This document shows positions 6,071 through 13,862 of a stretch of 49,100 nt of DNA, one piece after another (the first letter of the stretch is position 1; every line of letters starts with the position of its first letter). The notes below the pieces were generated by a model. The model was not told the origin of the DNA. It ran no database searches and was given only the letters and a program-made list of their open reading frames with translations. The translations under genes were made by a program, and so were the position numbers. Location: the NCBI RefSeq assembly GCF_000220835.1, contig NZ_GL985606.1, forward strand, positions 242,065 through 291,164, read 5' to 3'. The stretch is from Actinomyces sp. oral taxon 448 str. F0400. GTDB taxonomy: Bacteria; Actinomycetota; Actinomycetes; Actinomycetales; Actinomycetaceae.

Positions 6071-8371
6071 TCACCCATCATCGTCCCCGCCACCGCTACT
6101 ACTCCCCCCACCACCGCTGTGAGGAACCGTACTCGACGAACCGGAAGCATAGCCCTGACCGGTCGCATTCTTAATGCTCTCGTTGATCGTGCTCAGGCTG
6201 GCATCCGGCGGGACGCTATCCTTGCGAGACTCATCGGTGACTTGGCTCACCCAGGTGGAGACACTACTCATTCCCCCTGCGGGAGTGCCGGACAGGTCGA
6301 TGGTGTAACCGCCCTGTCCATCATCAACAATCCAATTATACCGATCCGCCGCAGTCGGAACATCTGATTTGTCGGGATCGGTAGTGGGACCGACCTGGTA
6401 GGAATCCTGGTTGATCAGCCCAGCCTGGGCGGCGTCCTGAACGGCGGCCGCTCGCATGCCGTCGGTCAGAGTCAAGGACACCGGTGAGCTGGCCGCCTGC
6501 GGGTCATCGACCAGTGCATCGGCGGCGACCGGGGCTAGGAGTGTGCCTCCCGTCGCCGTTGCCGCCGCCGCTAGGGTCCCGGCCGGGGGCGGCAGTGCCG
6601 ATAGCCCGCCGGCCGCCGCCGTGGTGAACGCCGAAATCACCGTCTTCGCATTCCCGTTCAGTTCCTTCGTCTCGTCGATGTCCTTGATAGTCTTGTCCTT
6701 GGCGCGGGAGTCAGCGATCCCCACCAGGTGAGATACCGCCTGCGCCCCATCACTGTAGACGCCGCTGATCGAGCTGAGCTGCAGATCGGGACTGCCCTCG
6801 TTGAACGCGACCCCGCTCGCGGAGCGATCCGAGGCATGAGCGGCGATACCCGCAGCAATACTGCCCGTCGCGTTCGCACAGTCCGCCACCCGATAGGCCA
6901 GCGTATCCAAGTCTCCGGTTGTGGCCGTCCCCAACTGGGTGCCGTCACGATCGATCAACGCATCCGGATTCTCCGCGTCGGTACCATGGATATCCTGCCC
7001 CCAGGCAGCCGTGACCTCGTTGGGGCAGTTGGCCAGAAGGACTCCGATATGAGATTTGGTGTCGTCGGTGTAATTCTTGGCGTCCGTGTTCTGGGCCAGG
7101 TCGTGGATGCCATGACCGGCCAGGGACGTGGCCCGCGCGGCTTGGTCGTCGTCCTCGCTGGCGCGCAAGGAGGATCCGGCTGCCAGGGCCGCAGTGAACC
7201 CGGATAGGCCCTCCCTGCCCCAGTCGCGGGCCGACAGGTCATCAATACGACTAGTGTCGACTGAACCGTCGCCGCCGGCTGGCGCCAGGTAGCCCAGAGC
7301 GGCGCCGGGGTTGCCGCCCATGGCATCCAGGACTCCGGTCATGGGATCGTGGGAGTGGCCGGGCAGGGTCAGATTCGTGTCCTTGCCTTTGGTGAAGGTC
7401 TCATACTGAAACCATGACACGAGGTCGACCGGTATCGTGAAGGTGTCGGCTTGGGTGGCCGCCGTGGCGTCGATGTCGTCGAGTTTGTTGGCCAGGTCGA
7501 CCAGGAACGTGTCGTTGAAGTTCAGGTCGCTAACACCGTCACCGTTGTCGTCATGACCGCCAAGAATCGCGTTCAACGCTGAGATCCTGGGATACTCATT
7601 CTCCTCATCAACCGACCCGGAGATGGCGTCGGCGATCTCCTGGGACTTCTCCTCGTTCCAGATGCTTGACGCGCTAGCCAGCATCGTCCCCAGCTGCGAG
7701 GCGAGGTCCTCGGCCTTCTGCCCTTTGACATCCGGATAATTGGAACTGAGCTGCCTGTAGGCGTTGATCGGCAGGCTAGTCAGGTTCTCCGGGCCGATTT
7801 CGGTGATGACGGCGTTGGCGTAGACGGGATTACCCTGGTTGTCCGTCATGGAGGCCATAATGTCATCGATGGTGCGGCCGTCGTCAGTTTTTCCATCGTT
7901 GGAGGTGGTGGCCTGGGTCAGGGCGTCGGCGTCGGCTCGGGCGGTGGCGGCGACCTCGAAATTGTAGGTCTCGATGTTGTCAGCGGTGTCGGAGATTCCG
8001 TCGGGCAGACAGTAGTTCACTGTTCCGTCGGCATTGGTGGTGGTCAATCCGTTGGAGTTGAGGTCGAGGATCTGCTGACGCCGGTAGTTCAGGTCGTCGA
8101 TGACCGCGTAGAGGGTACTGATGGCCGATCCCAACTCGGGGACGTAGGTGTTATCTCCGGATAGGGTTCCCGATTGCCTCGCGGCGCCTATTATGGGAGC
8201 AGAGAGAACACACGAGGTGTGGGTGGCTTCTTCGACGCTGGGTACGGGATCGAGGGCGCCCGCGCTGGATGAACAAATGTTATAGCGCTCCTCCTCAGCA
8301 GCCTCGACGTATGCGGTCAGATTGCGAATGAGCACTAGCACGAGTTCGGGATTGAATGTGATGAAATACAT
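6071..8371 (-). CDS. Large helical protein, putative type VII secretion cargo (copy 1)
   Basis: A 766-aa protein preceded by AGGAGGAGT. No signal peptide or lipobox is seen. The N-terminal ~110 residues are predicted coiled helix, as in WXG/LXG-type type VII substrates, followed by NGLTTTNADGTVNY and a long Ala/Asp-rich helical region with short motifs shared by two paralogues at 24894-26830 and 27723-29834, for example PMTGVLDAMGGNPGAALGYL here against PLAGVVHAMTGNPQAAQKWL there. Residues ~570-600 are Ala/Gly/Pro-rich. The C-terminal domain has DRYNWIVDDGQGGYTIDL and ends in a Gly/Ser/Asp tail. I think this matches the actinobacterial family catalogued as DUF6571, but this is not verified. 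No toxin active site is recognised. It lies between a small helical protein gene and lipoprotein genes. Confidence 0.8.
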   Translation of the reverse strand: MYFITFNPELVLVLIRNLTAYVEAAEEERYNICSSSAGALDPVPSVEEATHTSCVLSAPIIGAARQSGTLSGDNTYVPELGSAISTLYAVIDDLNYRRQQILDLNSNGLTTTNADGTVNYCLPDGISDTADNIETYNFEVAATARADADALTQATTSNDGKTDDGRTIDDIMASMTDNQGNPVYANAVITEIGPENLTSLPINAYRQLSSNYPDVKGQKAEDLASQLGTMLASASSIWNEEKSQEIADAISGSVDEENEYPRISALNAILGGHDDNGDGVSDLNFNDTFLVDLANKLDDIDATAATQADTFTIPVDLVSWFQYETFTKGKDTNLTLPGHSHDPMTGVLDAMGGNPGAALGYLAPAGGDGSVDTSRIDDLSARDWGREGLSGFTAALAAGSSLRASEDDDQAARATSLAGHGIHDLAQNTDAKNYTDDTKSHIGVLLANCPNEVTAAWGQDIHGTDAENPDALIDRDGTQLGTATTGDLDTLAYRVADCANATGSIAAGIAAHASDRSASGVAFNEGSPDLQLSSISGVYSDGAQAVSHLVGIADSRAKDKTIKDIDETKELNGNAKTVISAFTTAAAGGLSALPPPAGTLAAAATATGGTLLAPVAADALVDDPQAASSPVSLTLTDGMRAAAVQDAAQAGLINQDSYQVGPTTDPDKSDVPTAADRYNWIVDDGQGGYTIDLSGTPAGGMSSVSTWVSQVTDESRKDSVPPDASLSTINESIKNATGQGYASGSSSTVPHSGGGGSSSGGGDDDG

Positions 8372-8442
8372 ACTCCTCCTGTCGGTCAGCGTGCTGTTTC
8401 AGTGGTCTGCGCCGGCCCCTCTCAGACGGCCGAGATACTGAC

Positions 8443-8916
8443 CTAGTACTGTCCCCAGTTGGCCTCGTCGCTGTGGGGCGGGACCTTCTCACCGGGGTCA
8501 CGCTTCTGGGTGTTCTCGGCGCTGGTCACGACAGCGACGAGGGCATCGAGCACAGCGGTGATCGAGTCGATGGCGGAGTTGATCCGGTACTGATACTCCA
8601 CGGCGGTGTCGGAGTTCCATGTCTCCTCGTCCAGGGCAGTCCTGAAGCTGTCGGGGCCCGCGCCGCCGACGACGACGGTCGGGTTGAGGCCGTCGGGGTC
8701 GGTGGCCGAGGGAACCGTCTGGGTGGAGGTCGTCCAGTCCTCGACTAGGAATGTTCTGGACTTCTCGATTTGTTCTTTGACATCACGGATTGCTTTGAGT
8801 TTGAGATTGTCCACCCAGTCGGGGTGATCCTCGACCGTACCGTCAGCGGGGGCGTCGTCCTGCGTGCTGGTATCGAGGGCCTCTTCGTCGGGTCCTGATG
8901 CGACTGCGTCGGTCAT
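8443..8916 (-). CDS. Small acidic helical protein, possible WXG-like partner
   Basis: A 157-aa protein starting MTDAVASGPDEEALD. AAGGAG lies 7 bases upstream of the ATG at 8916, so the longer frame to 8973 is not used. The first ~45 residues are acidic and probably disordered. Helices follow (KLKAIRDVKEQIEKSRTFL and YRINSAIDSITAVLDALVAV), with Trp at VEDWTTS and ETWNSD. It lacks a clean WXG motif but has the size and two-helix layout of ESX-type partner proteins. It sits between the type VII ATPase gene (66 bp upstream) and the large helical protein gene (71 bp downstream). A chaperone or co-secreted partner role is inferred only from context. Confidence 0.7.
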   Translation of the reverse strand: MTDAVASGPDEEALDTSTQDDAPADGTVEDHPDWVDNLKLKAIRDVKEQIEKSRTFLVEDWTTSTQTVPSATDPDGLNPTVVVGGAGPDSFRTALDEETWNSDTAVEYQYRINSAIDSITAVLDALVAVVTSAENTQKRDPGEKVPPHSDEANWGQY

Positions 8917-8982
8917 GGCGGGTTCTCCTTCAGAGGTTATGGTTAGTGTATTCGATGCGGTGGGCGTGTTCAAGTGTTGTGT

Positions 8983-11900
8983 TCATTTGTTTTGTTGGGG
9001 TGATGGTGTGCGGGGGATTTGGATCCAGGTCCAGCCGGTGGGGGTGGTGAGGATGGCGCGTCCGGGTGGGACGGGAGCGCCGATGGATCGGGGAAGGCGG
9101 GCGCCGAGTAGTTGGCCGTCGGAGGAGTCGCGGGGGGCGAGAATGAGGCCGGTGCGGTTTTTACGTACGGAGGCTAACAGGCCTGAGGCCATGCCCATGG
9201 CCTCGTCGATGTTGCAGGTGATAATGACGCCGCCGGGGTGGTCGCGGCAGGCGCGCATGTAGGTTTCCGCTTCTTTGGCCAGGGGGTGTGTTTTGCCGAG
9301 GGTGTCGAGGTCGTCGATGATGAGGAGGGTGTTGTGGTTGTTGTTCAGGAGGGTGGTGAGGTCGTCAGCTGTGTTGGTGGTGTCGAGGGTGGCGGTGATG
9401 GCGGGGTGGTGGGCGTAGTCGGTGAGGGGGGTGCGGCGGGGGGTGATGAGGATGGTGGGTGTGTGGTGGGCGAGGGTGGTGTGGAGGATGAAGGTGAGGG
9501 CGGTGGAGCGTCCGGAGCGGCGGGGGCCGGTGATGAGAATGCCGTTGCCGGCGTCTTCCATGGTGGTGGTGTGGATGTGGAGGGTGTCGCCGCCGATGCC
9601 CAGGGGGAGGTGGTCGGGTGGTGGTGTGGGGCCCAGGGCGAGAGCTTCGGGGGTGGTGATGGTCAGGGGGAGGTCGTCGATGTGGGGTGGTTGGCGGTGT
9701 GGTGGTGGAGTGGGCCAGCGGGTGGTGGCGGTGCGGGCGTGGTGGTAGAAGGCGGTGGTTTGGGCGGTGCCGGTGGGGGTGGTGTCGAGGAGGGGGGTTT
9801 GGACTTCTCGGGGATGGGATGGTCCGGTGCGGAAGGCGCGGCCGGGAGGCATGGTGGCGGGCACGTCGCGGGCGCGCATGCCGACCAGGTCGAAGGAGTC
9901 GGGGGTGGGCATGCGGAAGATGAGGCGGTCTTCGAGGAGCATGCCCATGTGGGAGCGGAAGGTGGTGCGGTCCCCAGTGATGGCGGCGCGCAGCCCCATG
10001 GCGGCGCCTTCGCGTAGCAGGATGCGGATCTGTTCGAGGATTTTGCCGCCGTCGACGGTTTCGTAGACGGTGGTCAGGCCATCCCAGCGGTCGATGAGGA
10101 GGATGAGGTAGGGCAGGCGGTCGTCGGGGTCGGCGGCGGCGCGTTGTTCGGCCAGGGAGGTGTGGCCGGCGGCGGCGAGGGTTTGCTGGCGGGTGGTGAT
10201 CTGGGTGGTGAGTTTGGTCAGGAGGCGGCGCAGGCGGTCGGATTGGTCGCGGGTGATGATGGCGCCGGTATGGGGCAGGCTGATCAGGGGCAGCAGGCCG
10301 CCCGAGCCGGCGTCGATGCCGTAGATGTGGGCGTCGGCGGGGGAGGCGGTGGTGGCGATGCCGGTGGCCAGGGCGCGTAGGAAGGTGGTGCGGCCGGTGC
10401 GGGGGGCGCCGGCTATGCCCAGGTGGCCGGTGCGCGTGTAGTCCCAGGTCATGGGCCGCTGGGCCTGTTCGGAGGGGATGTCCTCCAAACCGATGATCAG
10501 CGGCGGCAAGAACCCGGCCCCGCCGCCGGTGTGAGCCCCGGCCTTGGCCTCGCCGCCGGTGTCGCCGCCGGTGTCGCCGCCGGCCTCAGCCTCACCGTCA
10601 GCCTCGCCGTCGGCCTCGGCCCCGCCGTCAGTGTCGGTGGCCTCGGCCTCGCCGTCGGTGGTGTTAGTGGTGAGGGCGGTCAGGGTGATGGCGTCGGGCA
10701 GGGGCGGGAGCCAGGGTTGGTGGGGGGTGGGGCCGTGAGTGTCGTGGTGGGCGGTGGTGGTGGCGGTGACGAGGTCGGCGAGATCGGTGGGGGCGTTGGT
10801 GTCCTGGGTGCTGGTGGGGGCGGCGGGCGCGGGGCGGGTCAAAAGGGCCAGGTGCAGGGGATGGACGCGGGGGCGGGGCTGGTGGATTGTGTGCGGGCGG
10901 TGTCCTCCGATGCGGGAGGCTTGGAAGGCCAGTAGGCGGCCGTGTCCGAGCCGGGCGTAGGCCCGGCCGGGCAGGGCGGGCGGGATGTGGGCGGCGTCGG
11001 GGGCCTCGATCACGTCCTGGGAGTCGGATTCATCGGTTACGCGCAAAGCGATGCGCAGGTTGGTGTTGGATCTGATATCGGCTGAGACGACGCCGGCCGG
11101 TCGTTGGGTGGCCAGAACGAGATGAACGCCCAGGGATCGACCGCGTCGAGCAATATCGACCAGGCCGGTGACGAAATCGGGCAGTTCGGTGATCAGAGCC
11201 GCGAATTCATCGATGATCAGCACGAGCCGGGGCATAGGATCGGTAGCGGCGTGGGCGGTAGCGGCGTAATCGTCGACGTCTTTGGCTCCCGCGCGAGCCA
11301 GTTGGCGTTCGCGGCGGCGTAGTTCGGCTCCTAGGGAGTCCAGAGCGCGGGAGGTCAGGTGCCCGTCGAGATCGGTGACCATGCCGACGGTGTGGGGCAG
11401 GTGGGCGCAGTCCTTGAAAGCCGCTCCGCCTTTGTAGTCCACGAGGACGAAGGTCATGGCCTCAGGGGTGTTGGCCGCGCATAGTCCCGCGATCAGAGTC
11501 TGGAGGAGCTCGGATTTGCCCGAGCCGGTCGTGCCCGCGACCAGAGCATGAGGACCATCAGCGCGCAGATCGATGCTGAACGCGCCCTCGGCGTCCTCGC
11601 CCACGGTCACGCGAGTCGAACGCCCACCACTGGACGCCCACCAGCCGGCCACCAGCCGGGGATCGGGGCGCCCGTCCACGCCCATCACATCCAAAAGCCG
11701 CGAAGCGCGGGGAATCGCGCCCTGGGCCCCCTGAGCGGAAGCGTCGCGCACCGGCGCCAGGCACCGGGCCATCCGCTCGGCCCATTCAAGCGACGGGGCA
11801 TCGAGCCTGACCTGCTCGACCGGGTCAGCGCCAGCGACCCACACCTGGGCCAACGGGTTCTGGGCCGAGACCACGGCCCGGCACTCCTCGGGCAGACTCA

Positions 11901-13815
11901 CCCGGTCGTGATCAACGCAAATGAAAACGATCCCGACCTGCGGACCCTGCCGCAGAGCCTGAACCATGCCGGGAACCAACCGCAGAGCCCGGGCCCCGTC
12001 AAGAACCACCACCATCGTCCGCCCCTCGGGCCGCGAACCCGGACCACGGACCGCGGCCCGCTCCTCGATCACCGACAAAATCCGATTCACCTCACGAGCC
12101 ACCGAACGCTCATCAACACCCGCACGCACCCGTACCCCACCCGCCCCGGTACGCACGTGAGGCAGCCACCGTACCCAGTCCCATCGACGCCCCGCCCCGA
12201 CCGCGTCGGCCGGATCAGCCAGAACCATCAGGTCCAACTCAGCCGGGGAATGCAGGCCCGCGCACTGAGCGACCATCCACCGGGCCGTCATACGAGCCCG
12301 CGGCCCGGCCACACCGACAACCCCCAACCCGCCCAGAGGCACACTGACGGGCACATCAGCCACCGCCCACCTCAACGGCTCCTCATACGAGGCCCGCTCG
12401 GGCACACCCAACTCCACCCGGCTGGGCACATCAGCCGTGCCCACACGCATATCGAGCCAGTCCTCATCGTCCGCACGCCGCTCCCACAACCCGGCCCGCG
12501 GACCGCTGGCCCGCAACAACACCTCAGCCGGATCAGGCTGCTCATCCCGACGCTGACCCTGCTCACGAACCAACGCCTCAAAAGCAGCACCCTCCGCAGC
12601 CCGCTTAGCCCGCTCATAATCAGCCACCGCCCGCCGATGCGCCCGCTTACGATTAGTCGCACCAGTACGCCGATTAGCCAGCATCATCACCGGAGAGAAC
12701 AGAACGAACAGCAACGACGCCACCCGACGAGTCACAACGAACATCACCACCCCCATCACCACCGGAGCCGCCAGCACCAACCACGAGAACGCCTGAGCAC
12801 GTGACTCACGAGGCCGACGCGGCAATGAGAACGACCTCGCCCGCCCCGGACGAGCCAACCGAGGGGGACGGTTAAAGTCCACACCCGCCCCATCCCCCGA
12901 CGCACTCACCACCGCATCAACCACCGGCACCGACCCGACCACCAACAAACTCGTCCCCGCACTCAACACCGTCCCCGGCTCCCACACCACCCGCTCCACC
13001 AACCGACGACGCTCAAGCTCAACCAACCCGCGCCGCTCATCAGGATCCCTCTCCTCATGCGCCGGCAGCACCACGTCCCCACCACGACCACGACGCGAAC
13101 GCCGCCACCACCGACCACCGCTATCCCCGGTCTCATCCCCATCACCGCACCGAGCAAGAACAAGCGGCCCGGGCAGGGGATGAGCCCGCACCGGTCGAAC
13201 AGGCGCGTCCAACTCCTGCGACTCGCCCACCGGCTCCACACTCACCACCCCATCGACTTCCACAATCACACGCGCCAAAGCCCTCTCAGCACCCGGCAGC
13301 ACAACATCACACCCATCACCCCCGACAACATACTCACCCAGACCCAAACGACGAACCAATCCAGCCCCCTCGCCACCGATCACCCGCACCTCAACCACCC
13401 CACCCGGCTCCGCCCCGCCAACCACGGGCCCGCCAATGCCCACGACAGGCCCGCCAATGCCCACGACAGCCCCATCACGCAGCACACCCTCATCCAACCG
13501 AGCCCCCGAATCCAGCAGCGTCTCACCGCGCCACACATCCGGAGCGCCCCCGCCCCGCAAACCAACAACAACACCCGTAGCATCCCCGGCGGCGCTGGCA
13601 CTGGCAGCGCTGGCACCGGCGGCGCTGGCACCATTCTCGGCCGCGTCGGCGGCGGGACCCGATGCCCGGTTGGCCGGGCCCAGATATTCATCCAGGCTCC
13701 GGGCCAGATCGGCGACCGTGGACTCCTCCGGCGCCGAGACCAGCACGTCCTCGCCCGACTCGGCGTCCTGCCCGAAACGAACCACGGTGAGCAGCAGATC
13801 CATCGCTATCTCCAT
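8983..13815 (-). CDS. essC/eccC-like: Type VII secretion ATPase, FtsK/SpoIIIE family (EssC/EccC-like)
   Basis: A 1610-aa membrane ATPase that should power type VII export. From the N-terminus: a ubiquitin-like or FHA-like start, an FHA-like domain (~160-235, YVVGGDGCDVVLPG), two membrane segments (~340-380) and three FtsK-type ATPase domains. Domain 1 has GTTGSGKSELLQTL (~760) and LVLIIDEFAAL (~865), an intact catalytic site. Domain 2 has the degenerate P-loop GAPRTGRTTF (~1130). Domain 3 has GPRRSGRSTALTF (~1427). Between 1 and 2 is an Ala/Asp/Glu/Gly repeat linker. Starts at 13815 (AAGAAGGG upstream) and 13803 (GGAG upstream) are both possible. FHA domains plus a single chain resemble firmicute EssC more than mycobacterial EccC. 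No eccB, eccD, eccE or mycP is in the window. The 3' half uses a very different codon style. Confidence 0.93.
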   Translation of the reverse strand: MEIAMDLLLTVVRFGQDAESGEDVLVSAPEESTVADLARSLDEYLGPANRASGPAADAAENGASAAGASAASASAAGDATGVVVGLRGGGAPDVWRGETLLDSGARLDEGVLRDGAVVGIGGPVVGIGGPVVGGAEPGGVVEVRVIGGEGAGLVRRLGLGEYVVGGDGCDVVLPGAERALARVIVEVDGVVSVEPVGESQELDAPVRPVRAHPLPGPLVLARCGDGDETGDSGGRWWRRSRRGRGGDVVLPAHEERDPDERRGLVELERRRLVERVVWEPGTVLSAGTSLLVVGSVPVVDAVVSASGDGAGVDFNRPPRLARPGRARSFSLPRRPRESRAQAFSWLVLAAPVVMGVVMFVVTRRVASLLFVLFSPVMMLANRRTGATNRKRAHRRAVADYERAKRAAEGAAFEALVREQGQRRDEQPDPAEVLLRASGPRAGLWERRADDEDWLDMRVGTADVPSRVELGVPERASYEEPLRWAVADVPVSVPLGGLGVVGVAGPRARMTARWMVAQCAGLHSPAELDLMVLADPADAVGAGRRWDWVRWLPHVRTGAGGVRVRAGVDERSVAREVNRILSVIEERAAVRGPGSRPEGRTMVVVLDGARALRLVPGMVQALRQGPQVGIVFICVDHDRVSLPEECRAVVSAQNPLAQVWVAGADPVEQVRLDAPSLEWAERMARCLAPVRDASAQGAQGAIPRASRLLDVMGVDGRPDPRLVAGWWASSGGRSTRVTVGEDAEGAFSIDLRADGPHALVAGTTGSGKSELLQTLIAGLCAANTPEAMTFVLVDYKGGAAFKDCAHLPHTVGMVTDLDGHLTSRALDSLGAELRRRERQLARAGAKDVDDYAATAHAATDPMPRLVLIIDEFAALITELPDFVTGLVDIARRGRSLGVHLVLATQRPAGVVSADIRSNTNLRIALRVTDESDSQDVIEAPDAAHIPPALPGRAYARLGHGRLLAFQASRIGGHRPHTIHQPRPRVHPLHLALLTRPAPAAPTSTQDTNAPTDLADLVTATTTAHHDTHGPTPHQPWLPPLPDAITLTALTTNTTDGEAEATDTDGGAEADGEADGEAEAGGDTGGDTGGEAKAGAHTGGGAGFLPPLIIGLEDIPSEQAQRPMTWDYTRTGHLGIAGAPRTGRTTFLRALATGIATTASPADAHIYGIDAGSGGLLPLISLPHTGAIITRDQSDRLRRLLTKLTTQITTRQQTLAAAGHTSLAEQRAAADPDDRLPYLILLIDRWDGLTTVYETVDGGKILEQIRILLREGAAMGLRAAITGDRTTFRSHMGMLLEDRLIFRMPTPDSFDLVGMRARDVPATMPPGRAFRTGPSHPREVQTPLLDTTPTGTAQTTAFYHHARTATTRWPTPPPHRQPPHIDDLPLTITTPEALALGPTPPPDHLPLGIGGDTLHIHTTTMEDAGNGILITGPRRSGRSTALTFILHTTLAHHTPTILITPRRTPLTDYAHHPAITATLDTTNTADDLTTLLNNNHNTLLIIDDLDTLGKTHPLAKEAETYMRACRDHPGGVIITCNIDEAMGMASGLLASVRKNRTGLILAPRDSSDGQLLGARLPRSIGAPVPPGRAILTTPTGWTWIQIPRTPSPQQNK
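10543..10660 (-). repeat. Low-complexity repeat in the ATPase linker
   Basis: Repeated 9- and 12-base units (gccgccggtgtc, gcctcgccgtcg) encode runs such as GGDTGGDTGGEA and GAEADGEADGEAEAGG between ATPase domains 1 and 2. Such an acidic, flexible linker is prone to length change by slippage. Confidence 0.7.
13428..13470 (-). repeat. 18-bp tandem repeat near the ATPase N-terminus
   Basis: Two perfect copies of an 18-base unit (ggcccgccaatgcccacg on the plus strand), with a partial third, encode VVGIGGPVVGIGGPVVGG between the N-terminal fold and the FHA-like domain. It is in frame and so only changes linker length. Confidence 0.65.
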
Positions 13816-13862
13816 AACCCTTCTTACGTCCTGAATTTCCTCGGGCTCCCGTCGGCCGTGCC

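Noticed and set aside
9238-10935. Long plus-strand Gly/Val-rich frames
   Set aside because: Antisense readings of the ATPase C-terminal half; low-complexity composition follows from its skewed codons.
11548-12804. 418-residue plus-strand frame
   Set aside because: His/Pro/Arg-rich antisense reading of the ATPase gene; motif-bearing sequence is on the other strand.
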